Below, piece by piece: positions 24,754 through 32,363 of a stretch of DNA of 36,465 bases. Every line of letters begins with the position of its first letter. The first letter of the stretch is position 1. The notes beneath the pieces are model-generated. The model did no database searches. It had not been told where the DNA came from and worked only from the letters and a program-made list of their open reading frames with translations. The position numbers and the translations under genes are program-made. Source of the stretch: Ferruginibacter sp. (GTDB lineage Bacteria > Bacteroidota > Bacteroidia > Chitinophagales > Chitinophagaceae); assembly GCA_025351645.1 (NCBI GenBank), contig JANXVN010000092.1, positions 1-36,465 of the forward strand. The letters are read 5' to 3'.

Positions 24754-24826
24754 AAACTTGTAGTGTTTAATAATATAAAGCTTTGAAACACTTATGCCAA
24801 TGATAATTTTTGATAAATCAAATAAT

Positions 24827-25689
24827 TTAATCGAGCTGCGGCAAAATGCTCCAGTACAGCAAAACTACCCGCCTGCGCTCATCTACAGGCTGGTAATTAC
24901 TAATGTTGGAGGAAGGCAATTATTCGCCTTTTCCAATTGCAAAAAAGTTGGTAGAAAAAGAAGATGCCGGGTTTTGTTATTTATTTGTTTCAAAATTTTC
25001 TTTTAAGATGTTTTTTATTGAAAGCGCCCTTCGTTTTGATAATTCAGCATTTAGTAATTTATTAGCCGGCTCCCTGCTGGTTATCGCTGCTGCCAGGTCG
25101 AGGTATAGCTCGCTTCCACTGCAGATAGTTTGCTCATCCGCATAGCCATAAACAATAACATGGCCGTCAATTTTTTATTAGCATGCGCCGCAAAAAAATC
25201 ACTAGCTTCCTTAATAAGATTTTTTGATATTAACGATACTTGCGCCACCGCCGAATCATTAAGTTTGTACTTCCCACTGCCAAAAAATGTAGCCGTATTA
25301 AGCTTATTAAAAGTGGATGCGTTAAAGAGGTCATCTAAAAATAGATATTCCTTTATTCATTGCTATACAATTGTATGGCTTGCTTAAGGTAAGCATTGGC
25401 CTCTTTTTTTTGCCTGCGTATTTTTTTATTGTTCGTAAGTGCATTAAAATAGGTGAGCCTGCTGTTGATGCTATCCTTTAGCCGAGCTATATATTTGCCT
25501 GTAATAGAATCTGTCAGGTCGTCTAATTCCCCAATATTTTTTTTGCCAGCTTTTGTGTATTAATAGAATCTACTTTGCCCTATAAAACCTGTAGCGCATT
25601 TTTTTCGATTACAATAGCGTTTTTAATTCTATTTGTAGATGTGCAACTTGCAAACAATATAATAATATGATGCAGGATAATAATTTCAT
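24827..25689 (-). pseudogene. Decayed lipoprotein with OmpA-like C-terminal domain
   Basis: Reading the minus strand across frames reconstructs one gene. ATG 25689 starts a signal (MKLLSCIILL); one frame over comes a lipobox LFASC and TSTNRIKNAIVIEKN. A TAG at 25580-25582 interrupts, and a shift in an eight-base A run at 25537-25544 leads to a helical part (NIGELDDLTDSITGKYIARL, ending AIQLYSNE). Another shift near 25345 leads to ATFFGSGKYKLND, and a shift in the A run near 25165 to IVYGYADEQ and LSKRRALSIKNIL. After in-frame TAA at 24977-24979 and 24920-24922 the reading ends GKGE, then VDERRRVVLLYWSILPQLD. That end is the peptidoglycan-binding OmpA fold with its LSxRRA and DERRRVV motifs. 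Four shifts and three stops exclude a working product. Confidence 0.85.
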
Positions 25690-25865
25690 AGTTTCCGATT
25701 TTGGGGTACGTAGCTGTTATACGGTTATGTAATGGTTTTATTGCCCACTTAAATTATGCTTAGGTTTATACAAAAATGTTAAAAGCCACCTATATCCAAA
25801 TGGCTGTCACCGGGGTTTTCAGTTATAGTATTATCTTTCCAAAAAATTTAAAACTATATAATTAC

Positions 25866-26327
25866 ATGCGCCTTAAATCTTTACCTGCTATTTGCATTAT
25901 TAGTCTGCTCGTTTTTTTATTAGTTAGCTGTAGCGCCCCGAAGGCCCTGGAATACCGCGACTTTAAAAACTTTACTATCGATAAGCCCAGCTTTTCTTCT
26001 TCCGCCATAAAAATGGATTTGATCTATTACAATCCAAATAATTTTGGGTTGGAGCTTAACCGTACCGACCTTGACATTTACATCAACAATAATTATTTGG
26101 GCAAGGCTTCGCAGGAGTACCAGGTAGCCATACCAAGAAGGGCAGAATTTTCAATACCTGTCACTATGGATGTTGATATGAAGAACCTTTTGAAAAATGG
26201 ATTTATCACTTTATTGAGTAATGAAGTGATGATAAAAGTTATTGGCACTGTAAAAGTTGGCAAGTTAAACGTATTCAAGACTTTTCCGGTTAATTACGAA
26301 GGCAAGCAGCAGTTTACTTTGTTTTAA
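25866..26327 (+). CDS. LEA type 2 family lipoprotein
   Basis: ATG 25866 begins MRLKSLPAICIISLLVFLLV followed by the lipobox VSCSAPK, a lipoprotein signal; the frame extends 30 codons upstream but without signal character. The mature part is a single LEA14/WHy-type beta sandwich: MDLIYYNPNNFGLELNRTDL (the NPN motif of the family), DIYINNNYLGKASQEYQVAI, then IPVTMDVDMKNLLKNGF and VIGTVKVGKL. The ~153 aa length fits one domain. In bacteria these lipoproteins sit in the envelope and their role is poorly known. It is divergent from the OmpA-like pseudogene (start codons 176 bases apart) and convergent with the pyrE/HMA pair. Confidence 0.85.
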   Translation: MRLKSLPAICIISLLVFLLVSCSAPKALEYRDFKNFTIDKPSFSSSAIKMDLIYYNPNNFGLELNRTDLDIYINNNYLGKASQEYQVAIPRRAEFSIPVTMDVDMKNLLKNGFITLLSNEVMIKVIGTVKVGKLNVFKTFPVNYEGKQQFTLF

Positions 26328-26330
26328 TGC

Positions 26331-26356
26331 AAAAAAAAACCACTTATTAAAGTGGC
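26331..26356 (-). terminator. Rho-independent terminator of the pyrE/HMA transcript
   Basis: On the minus strand CCACTT-TAAT-AAGTGG is followed by nine T (plus-strand A at 26331-26339). It lies 30 bases after the HMA-domain gene's stop and just after the convergent LEA2 gene. Confidence 0.85.
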
Positions 26357-26382
26357 TATATAAATCATTTTAAGTTTTATCA

Positions 26383-26751
26383 CTATTCCGGTTTTACAGG
26401 CACTGTTCTTTTTCCATCTCCCGTCCTGCAGCATTTTGGTAATTTTTTAAAGGCATCCTCATCGGCTGCTACATCGTCTGCATCAAAACCCGCATTGGAT
26501 ATCGCAGTTTTCAACTGTTCAATGTTATTACGGTCGGTCAAATAAGTTATAGTGGTTATTTTCTTTTTATAATCCACTTTTATAGAGGATATGCCTGGTT
26601 CCCTTCTTAAGTACTCTTCCAGCCTAAGCTGGCAATCTTCACACAAAACCGTTGGTGTTTTAATAACTGCTTTATTAAATGTTTTTGCTTGTGCCAGGCC
26701 GATGTTTAGTAAAGTAAAAAGGGAAATTATTATTAGCGTAACTGCTTTCAT
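26383..26751 (-). CDS. Exported heavy-metal-associated (HMA) domain protein
   Basis: ATG 26751 opens a signal peptide (MKAVTLIIISLFTLLNIGLA, cut after QA), so the product should be periplasmic. Residues about 30-95 form one HMA ferredoxin-like domain. The metal site reads TVLCEDCQLRLEEYL, with C37 and C40 as the CxxC pair, in place of the usual GMTCxxC. SSIKVDYKKKITTITYL and FDADDVAADEDAFKKLP complete the fold; a further CC follows at the tail. The 122 aa length is normal. The gene follows pyrE by 22 bases and probably shares its transcript. A copper or other soft-metal binding role is a family inference. The link to pyrE is probably only positional. Confidence 0.82.
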   Translation of the reverse strand: MKAVTLIIISLFTLLNIGLAQAKTFNKAVIKTPTVLCEDCQLRLEEYLRREPGISSIKVDYKKKITTITYLTDRNNIEQLKTAISNAGFDADDVAADEDAFKKLPKCCRTGDGKRTVPVKPE

Positions 26752-26773
26752 AATGAAACTATTTTTTATAAAG

Positions 26774-27409
26774 TTATTGATTTGCATCCCAATTGGCAGG
26801 GTCCTGTCGCCAGTTTAACAAAGTGTTTTGCTGCTCTGCGGTAACAATCCCTTTTTCGACGGCAAGCTCAATTAAAGTGGCATAGTTGGTTAAAGACTTG
26901 TAATCAAGCTTCGCAGCTGCGAACGCTTTCGTTGCCACTTCAAAGCCATAGGTAAAAATGCTTACCATGCCTACAACTTCCACTTCAGCCTTGCGTAAAA
27001 CTTCCACCACTTCAAGGCTGCTTTTTCCGGTAGATATTAAATCTTCCACAACAACCACTTTTTGCCCCTTTTCATAAAAGCCTTCTATCTGATTGCCAAG
27101 CCCATGTTCTTTTGGCTTAGGCCGCACATAAATAAAGGGCAGCTTTAATTGGTCGGCCACCATAGCGCCCCAGGGAATGCCGGCCGTTGCTACGCCTACC
27201 AGCACGTCTGCCGTAGGAAATTGCTCAAACACCACATTGCACATTTCACTTTTAATAAAATCCCTCACAAATGGAAATGATAGTACCCTCCGGTTATCGC
27301 AGTAAATAGGGCTTTTCCAACCGCTGGCCCAGGTAAAGGGTTGTTGCGGACTCAATTTAATTGCATTAATTTGTAACAGCTTTTCCGCTACGGCTTTTTC
27401 ATTTGTCAT
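26774..27409 (-). CDS. pyrE: Orotate phosphoribosyltransferase
   Basis: A cytoplasmic enzyme that joins orotate to PRPP to make OMP in pyrimidine synthesis. The PRPP loop is KVVVVEDLISTGKSS (residues 117-131). WASGWKSPIYCDNRR (28-41) and VGVATAGIPWGAM (71-83) are further OPRT segments, and the flexible lid with KEHG is at 100-103. The length, 211 aa, is typical. ATG 27409 is the clear start. The other pyrimidine genes of this window, pyrB and pyrR, lie 2-4 kb away in separate units, so pyr genes are scattered here. Confidence 0.96.
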   Translation of the reverse strand: MTNEKAVAEKLLQINAIKLSPQQPFTWASGWKSPIYCDNRRVLSFPFVRDFIKSEMCNVVFEQFPTADVLVGVATAGIPWGAMVADQLKLPFIYVRPKPKEHGLGNQIEGFYEKGQKVVVVEDLISTGKSSLEVVEVLRKAEVEVVGMVSIFTYGFEVATKAFAAAKLDYKSLTNYATLIELAVEKGIVTAEQQNTLLNWRQDPANWDANQ

Positions 27410-27505
27410 GCTGCAAATTAAAACAAAGCCTTAACCTAAAGCACAAGCCTTCTAATTTATTTTTAGTAAGAAGGTATTTTACAGTATCATTTATAACCTA
27501 TAACT

Positions 27506-28135
27506 ATGTACATTAAAATTTATTTTGACGATAAGCCGGTTTATTTATGCGATGCGCTTACTAAAGAACTGGAAGAAATTTTGCGGCATCCGGATGCTAT
27601 TTTTATAGATGAGTTTTCTACGCCGGCCATCAATTCGCTGCTGCACGAAATAACCAAATCCGATTTTCATGCCGGTGTATTGCTGCATGAAAATTTACCT
27701 GATTTAATGAAAGCTTTTTGCAAGCATTTTACACCCATAGAAGCAGCCGGCGGCATTGTACAGAATGATAAAAAAGAGATTTTGTTTATTCACCGTTTGG
27801 GCAAATGGGATTTGCCAAAAGGAAAAGTAGAAAAAGGCGAAATCCTTGAAGCCACTGCTATACGGGAGGTTGAAGAAGAAACAGCAGCGCACAATTTAAC
27901 TTTAGTAAACAAGGTGGGCGAAACGTACCACACGTATAATGCCTATGGCAAGCATTATTTAAAAACCACGCATTGGTATTACATGACTTGCCCATCCGGG
28001 CAAAAACTAGTGCCTCAAACCGAAGAAGATATAGCCGCAATAAAATGGATAGCTTTAAATAACCTTGCAGAACCGATGAGCGATACCTACCCTTCTATAA
28101 AAGATATTATGGGTGTGTTTGCAATAAGATATTGA
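27506..28135 (+). CDS. Nudix hydrolase with N-terminal extension
   Basis: A cytoplasmic pyrophosphohydrolase. The Nudix box spans residues 106-128: G106, five residues, E112, seven residues, then REVEEETAA, in which the usual glycine near the end is alanine. The glutamates that bind the metal (E121, E124, E125) are all there. KWDLPKGKVEKGE just before is standard. The first ~80 residues are not part of the fold and contain two mixed alpha/beta segments (YIKIYFDDKPVYLCDAL, then INSLLHEI), seen in Bacteroidota homologs. The 209 aa length is usual for this subtype. It is divergent from pyrE with 96 bases between starts. The substrate cannot be inferred. Confidence 0.92.
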   Translation: MYIKIYFDDKPVYLCDALTKELEEILRHPDAIFIDEFSTPAINSLLHEITKSDFHAGVLLHENLPDLMKAFCKHFTPIEAAGGIVQNDKKEILFIHRLGKWDLPKGKVEKGEILEATAIREVEEETAAHNLTLVNKVGETYHTYNAYGKHYLKTTHWYYMTCPSGQKLVPQTEEDIAAIKWIALNNLAEPMSDTYPSIKDIMGVFAIRY

Positions 28136-28521
28136 TTAATTAATCTGTAGTGGCTTCGTAGTAACAGGCAGCGGCTTGTTCAGCAGATTATTACAGTTTA
28201 GCAAGCACATTTCAAAGCATAGGAGCTAGCTATTATTTTGTTGGGGTATTTGTTTTTTGCAAGCCTTCTTGTTTAAAGCACAACCTAATAATACAAGCTG
28301 CAGGTGGCTTTTACAAATTAGCATAAGCCCCGTAATGCATAATAAATGATGCGTGAAAAACAAACCTTCAAATGTGCGATGTCCCCTCGGCTGTCATTCG
28401 GACGGGCCTATGAAGATGTACATGGCTGTGTATTGGCTGGGGCAACAAAAAAGCCAGTTAAAAAACGATAATTAATAATGGAAACGCCTTTTTATCTTAC
28501 CGGCATAAAAAAGTAAGTTTT
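28136..28521. other. Intergenic region holding repeat family 2 copy B
   Basis: I see no supported gene here. The dispersed repeat copy occupies 28374-28451. Upstream, 28136-28373 is AT-rich with short T runs and no clear terminator for the Nudix gene. Confidence 0.5.
28374..28451. repeat. Dispersed repeat family 2, copy B (78 bp)
   Basis: GTGCGATGTCCCCTCGGC, then CATTCGGACGGGCCTATGA and GTATTGGC up to a run of A, matches the copy at 15452-15528, including the same GC-rich half and poly-A end. Both are in gaps between genes, in the same orientation. Confidence 0.8.
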
Positions 28522-28974
28522 CTAAAAAGCCTTGTCCAATATGGCTACCGTTAGCCTGCTAATGCAGATTAATTTGCTTAGTTCGTCGTGTATTTTTATG
28601 TCCCACACATGCGTGTTCCTGCCTAAATGTAACGGTGTTGCGGTGGCTACAACCCAGCCCTGCCTTGCGCTGCGCACGTGATTGGCATTAATTTCCAGCC
28701 CTACGCAAATAAATTTATGAGGATCAATTACCAGGCTGCTTGCTATACTGCCAGCGCTTTCTGCAAGGGCACAACTTGCACCGCCGTGCAATAACCCATA
28801 AGGCTGCTTGGTGCGTTCGTTAACGGGCATTTTAATTTTGATGTAGTCATCCCCTAACTCCGTCCACTCCATGCCTAAATACTCGCCCATGGTGCCAGGA
28901 GAAAGATCTTGCAGGTCTTCAAACTTTACAGATTTGTTGAACCAGATAGCGTTGGGTGCAGGCGTTGATTTCAT
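28522..28974 (-). CDS. Hotdog-fold thioesterase, PaaI-like
   Basis: A cytoplasmic acyl-CoA thioesterase of the hotdog superfamily. The core is YGLLHGGASCALAESAGSIASS, with the conserved HGG turn and the acidic residue (E) on the central helix. The strand INANHVRSARQGWVVATATPLHLG and GRNTHVWDIKIHD complete the fold. At 150 aa it matches the PaaI/YbgC-like group. The acidic residue supports hydrolase activity, but the acyl substrate is not evident. It follows coaD with an 18-base gap and is probably cotranscribed, a CoA-related pairing that may be fortuitous. Confidence 0.88.
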   Translation of the reverse strand: MKSTPAPNAIWFNKSVKFEDLQDLSPGTMGEYLGMEWTELGDDYIKIKMPVNERTKQPYGLLHGGASCALAESAGSIASSLVIDPHKFICVGLEINANHVRSARQGWVVATATPLHLGRNTHVWDIKIHDELSKLICISRLTVAILDKAF

Positions 28975-28992
28975 GTGACAATAATTAATTAA

Positions 28993-29466
28993 TTACTTTT
29001 TAGTGATTGAAAGATTGACCGCATCTGGCAAAAACTGAGATACGTCTCCCCCATTCTTATACACATCCCGTACCAGTGTTGATGCTACCGAAGTAAACTG
29101 TGGAAGGCAGGTTAAAAAAACTGTTTCTATATGCCCTTCCAGACTGCGGTTCATATCTGCGATGGCTTTTTCATACTCAAAATCGTTTACGTACCGTATG
29201 CCCCTTAAAATAAAATTGGCACCTACTTGTTTGCAGCAATTTACAGTAAGCCCGTCATACAAAACGGCTTCTACTTTTGGTTCATTTTTGTAGATATCCT
29301 TTACCCATTGCAGCCGCATCTCTTCACTAAACATGGGCACTTTATTTACGTTGCGCCCTATACCTACTATTACTTTATCGAACAACGGCATGGCCCTGTT
29401 AATGATATCGATATGGCCCAACGTAACGGGGTCGAATGTTCCGGGAAAAAGGCAGACTCTATTCAA
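28993..29466 (-). CDS. coaD: Phosphopantetheine adenylyltransferase
   Basis: Makes dephospho-CoA from 4'-phosphopantetheine and ATP, the next-to-last step of CoA synthesis. A nucleotidyltransferase fold with the TxGHID motif (VTLGHIDII, residues 14-22) that contacts ATP. FPGTFDP opens the protein, GIRYVNDFEYEKAIADMNR marks the phosphopantetheine site, and TSVASTLVRD stands in for the usual ISSxxVR. The 157 aa length is normal for the bacterial enzyme. ATG 29466 is the expected start. It heads a two-gene unit with the thioesterase. Confidence 0.97.
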   Translation of the reverse strand: MNRVCLFPGTFDPVTLGHIDIINRAMPLFDKVIVGIGRNVNKVPMFSEEMRLQWVKDIYKNEPKVEAVLYDGLTVNCCKQVGANFILRGIRYVNDFEYEKAIADMNRSLEGHIETVFLTCLPQFTSVASTLVRDVYKNGGDVSQFLPDAVNLSITKK

Positions 29467-29544
29467 TTGATAATTATTTTAACTGATAATTCTGTTAACT
29501 GATAATTGATAATTGTATAACAGATAATTTTATCGATGTTAAAA

Positions 29545-29660
29545 CTAATCAAAATTCGGATACAATTTGATTTGGCAACAGTATCAATTATCCATTAGTT
29601 AGTGGGCTAATCAAAATTCGGATACACTTTAATGCGGCAAGATTATCAATTATCATTTAA
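29545..29660. repeat. Direct repeat, two copies, period 62
   Basis: CTAATCAAAATTCGGATACA starts at 29545 and at 29607. The following ~30 bases also align (TTTGATTTGGCAA against TTTAATGCGGCAA, then TATCAATTATC in both). The repeats fill the spacer between the pyrB stop and the coaD start, which are read in the same direction, so they lie in the coaD promoter region. Around them are runs of the words AACTGATAATT and ATTGATAATT. Confidence 0.8.
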
Positions 29661-29664
29661 CCAA

Positions 29665-30606
29665 TTATCCATTAACTAAGGTGCTACTTTTGGGAGATAG
29701 CAAATACAGCACCGCCATCCTTACTGCTACGCCGTTTTCTACCTGTTGTAAAATAATGGAACGGTCACTGTCTGCCACATCACTGTCAATTTCCACGCCT
29801 CGGTTAATTGGGCCTGGGTGCATAATAACAATTTCTTTTGGAAGCCCGTCCAGTATTTTTTTGGTTACGCCGTATGCTAAATTATATTCTCTCAGCGAGG
29901 AGAATAATACCTGGTTTTGCCTTTCCAATTGTATGCGCAATACGTTTGCTACATCACACCATGCGAGTGCTTTTTGCAGGTTGTACTCTACTTTAACTTT
30001 AAGTGCTTCGGCTATGTATTTGGGTATCAATGTTGGTGGGCCTGCAACCATTACTTCGGCACCCATTTTTTTAAGCAGGTAAATGTTGCTTAATGCTACG
30101 CGTGAGTGCATAATATCGCCCACCAGCACAATTTTTTTACCTTCTAATGAGCCCAGTTTTTCTTTAATGGAAAACGCATCTAGCAAAGCTTGTGTGGGAT
30201 GTTCGTTGATGCCATCGCCAGCATTTACGATTGCTGCAGGAATGTGCTTTGCTAAAAAATGGGGGGCACCACTAGCGCTATGGCGCATTACTACCATGTC
30301 TACCTTCATGCTTAAGATGTTGTTTACAGTATCCAGCAGGGTTTCTCCTTTAGATACAGACGAGCCAGAAGCGGTAAAATTAATGGTATCGGCGCTGAGC
30401 CTTTTTTCAGCGAGCTCAAAAGATATCCTTGTACGGGTACTGCTTTCGTAAAACAAGTTTACGATGGTAATATCACGTAATGAGGGCACTTTTTTAACAG
30501 GCCTTTGTAAAACTTCTTTGAATTGTGCGGCAGTAGATAAAATAAGAGAAATATCTTCTTGTGTAAGATCCTTAATGCCCAATAAATGTTTGGTAGATAG
30601 TTGCAT
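29665..30606 (-). CDS. pyrB: Aspartate carbamoyltransferase catalytic chain
   Basis: Joins carbamoyl phosphate and aspartate, the first committed step of pyrimidine synthesis. The carbamoyl-phosphate site is SSTRTRISFELAEKRL (residues 55-70), followed by GSSVSKGETLLDT and the MRHSASGAPHFLAK loop. NAGDGINEHPTQALLDAF and the aspartate-side HPGPINRGVEID are the remaining signatures. The length, 313 aa, is that of the catalytic chain alone; no pyrI regulatory chain is present, as usual in pyrR-linked enzymes. It follows pyrR by 101 bases on the minus strand and is probably its partner in one regulated unit. Confidence 0.97.
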   Translation of the reverse strand: MQLSTKHLLGIKDLTQEDISLILSTAAQFKEVLQRPVKKVPSLRDITIVNLFYESSTRTRISFELAEKRLSADTINFTASGSSVSKGETLLDTVNNILSMKVDMVVMRHSASGAPHFLAKHIPAAIVNAGDGINEHPTQALLDAFSIKEKLGSLEGKKIVLVGDIMHSRVALSNIYLLKKMGAEVMVAGPPTLIPKYIAEALKVKVEYNLQKALAWCDVANVLRIQLERQNQVLFSSLREYNLAYGVTKKILDGLPKEIVIMHPGPINRGVEIDSDVADSDRSIILQQVENGVAVRMAVLYLLSPKSSTLVNG

Positions 30607-30707
30607 TAAGGGGCAAAGCTAATAGATTTGTTTGAATTGTTTGCGTTGAAAGGGAAAAATTTATTGGATGGTTATTTTTATAGCGCCGATACTCATTATT
30701 AGCTGCT

Positions 30708-31217
30708 TCAATATAAAATAACCTGCTCCTTATCCCACTCTACTTTAACTTTTTGGGATACTACTGTATCAACAGACTTACCAAAATAATCTGGCTGTAT
30801 TGGCAGTTCCCTGCTAAACCGCCTATCCACCAAAACACATAACTCTACTTTTTGAGGGCGCCCAAAATCCTGCAGGGCATCCAGTGCGGCACGGATGGTA
30901 CGGCCAGTATATAGCACATCATCAATTAAAATAACCTTTTTTCCTTCTATCGAAAATGGGATGTCCGTATTGTTGGCCACATGCAGTTCCCGCCGTATGT
31001 CATCCCTGTAAAACGTAATGTCTAGAATACCATAGGCAATTTTTTCGCCAGAGTAAAGGTTTTGTATGTTGTCTACTATCAATTTGCTTACCTGAACGCC
31101 ACGTGGCTGCAAGCCTATAAAAACCAATTCATTTAAATGCTGGTGGTTCTCCATTAATTGGTTGGCCAGGCGTAAAATGGTAAGGTGTAGCTGTTGCTTA
31201 TCTAAAATCGTTATCAA
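30708..31217 (-). CDS. pyrR: PyrR, pyrimidine regulator/uracil phosphoribosyltransferase
   Basis: A PRTase-fold protein that in Firmicutes binds pyr mRNA and sets attenuation, and often also makes UMP from uracil. The PRPP loop is KKVILIDDVLYTGRTIRAAL (residues 93-111). LVFIGLQPRGVQVSKLI and VLVDRRFSRELPIQPDYFGK are specific for PyrR. The length, 169 aa, is slightly short but normal. The next gene is pyrB. Whether it acts through RNA in Bacteroidota is not established by this sequence; a small hairpin with a T-rich tail lies about 50 bases upstream of its start (31267-31285). Confidence 0.93.
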   Translation of the reverse strand: MITILDKQQLHLTILRLANQLMENHQHLNELVFIGLQPRGVQVSKLIVDNIQNLYSGEKIAYGILDITFYRDDIRRELHVANNTDIPFSIEGKKVILIDDVLYTGRTIRAALDALQDFGRPQKVELCVLVDRRFSRELPIQPDYFGKSVDTVVSQKVKVEWDKEQVILY

Positions 31218-31310
31218 GTTTTAAATTTATAAAGCGAATTTATTATTTATTAACCGATTAAAAAAGTTAACCGTTTTAAGACGGCTTTATTTTAATCAAC
31301 AATAACTATC

Positions 31311-31400
31311 CAATGCCGTTAAGTCAAGGATCTATATGTCTGTCTTTACCTCACCTTTTCCTCTCCTTTGGAGAGGAAAGGGCTTAACTTAACGGCATTG
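31311..31400. repeat. Palindromic dispersed element, copy 2 (90 bp)
   Basis: The inverted ends are CAATGCCGTTAAG (31311-31323) and CTTAACGGCATTG (31388-31400), identical to copy 1. The central hairpin here is longer and perfect (TTTCCTCTCC-ttt-GGAGAGGAAA), with the same TTTACCTCACC track before it. The base pairing of the central stem is kept although the sequence differs, which suggests that the structure is what is conserved. Confidence 0.92.
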
Positions 31401-31568
31401 AATAACCATCAGTAATTTATATTAAGCCGTAGTTTGCTAGCTTACATAAGTTATTGATAGTTTTGTCCGGCAAAAATTGGCAAGCTTCAATCAACCATAA
31501 TAAAGACGTATCAAATTGATAGGTAGCAAAAGCAGCTGTACTTTTCCAGTAGCAATGCATTAACTTAT

Positions 31569-31710
31569 TTTTGGCGTGCCCCAAGCCGCGGCGGCAAGGG
31601 TCGGGCTTTCATTCCAAAATCCGCAGCGCCAAAGCTACCTTTTAGCTACGCTATACTAACAGCTTACGGCGCTTTGCGTGTTTTTCCCTTCTATCCCTCA
31701 CGTGGCGGGC
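31569..31710. repeat. GC-rich block, possible intergenic repeat remnant
   Basis: The stretch begins TTTTGGCGTGCCCC, runs through GGCAAGGGTCGGGCTTTC and CCGCAGCGCC, and ends near CCCTCACGTGGCGGGC. Its base composition stands out from the surrounding AT-rich sequence. From memory it resembles an intergenic repeat that I have met in other Bacteroidota, but I cannot verify this here and there is only one copy in the window. Confidence 0.4.
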
Positions 31711-31979
31711 GAATTAGCTTTTAGCAGTAGCCAGCAACTTAAAAAGTAAGGCATGCCCGCTAATTTATTAATGAAATATACTTTTAAAAGGCAGCAGTAT
31801 AGCAGCATTGATTATCTACAAAAGCAAGTATACACATAAAAAAACCCGGTAAGCAATGCTCGCTAAGTAACTGCGATAAAACTACTTATCAGCATTCTTT
31901 TACAATTAAATTATAAGCGCACTTTATAAATCTATTACAGATACTTAAGGGTTTTTATAAATGAAGCCAGGTTTTAAAT

Positions 31980-32363
31980 TTACAGCACCAGCTGTATATA
32001 AAGTTTATCAAGTGTTTGTTGCGGGTCAATACAAAAACCAGGGTGTGTTTTTGATGTTTGTATAACCGTGCTCCTGGTAGCAGTAAGCCATCTAAACCTA
32101 CCTGCAAGGTTAAGCTTCGCAATTGGCCCGGCATTGCTATCGCCCTTGCATATACGCTCTAACGCATGTAGGTTCTGCAATAATTCTTTGCCATTAATAT
32201 CTTTGCAGCAAGCTTTTAGCCGCTCTTCATCTATCGAAAAAAGGGTACGCAAAAAGTGCTGGCTGGCACAATATAAAATTACGCCCGCATTTAAAAATTC
32301 TTCCCGCTCCACCTTTGGCACAATGCGGATAATGGCGTACTCAAACAAGTGCTTCTGCTGCAT
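31980..32363 (-). CDS. DUF3037 family protein
   Basis: A 127-aa protein with the family opening FEYAIIRIVPKVEREEFLNAG, followed by VILYCASQHFLRTLFSID, the conserved start of DUF3037. The rest is mostly helical, with LAGRFRWLTATRSTVIQTSK near residue 87 and a final helix that closes the domain. No enzyme residues are known for this family. Its ATG lies inside the end of the HipA-like gene, so the two overlap by 23 bases in different frames and are probably translationally coupled. In other bacteria the same partner gene is often a HipA-like kinase, which suggests a functional pair; the role of DUF3037 in it is unknown. Confidence 0.9.
   Translation of the reverse strand: MQQKHLFEYAIIRIVPKVEREEFLNAGVILYCASQHFLRTLFSIDEERLKACCKDINGKELLQNLHALERICKGDSNAGPIAKLNLAGRFRWLTATRSTVIQTSKTHPGFCIDPQQTLDKLYIQLVL

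Larger units (their letters stand above)
31218..31979. other. Long gene-free region with repeat element and a GC-rich block
   Basis: I see no supported protein or RNA gene in these 760 bases. From left to right they hold the small hairpin near 31267-31285, the palindromic element at 31311-31400, an unremarkable AT-rich stretch, the GC-rich block at 31569-31710 and another AT-rich stretch up to the DUF3037 stop. No T-run terminator of certain form was found for the DUF3037 transcript. Confidence 0.6.

Noticed and set aside
24794-25387. Three overlapping short plus-strand reading frames as genes
   Set aside because: They lie antisense to the OmpA-like pseudogene, which explains the sequence with recognisable motifs on the minus strand.
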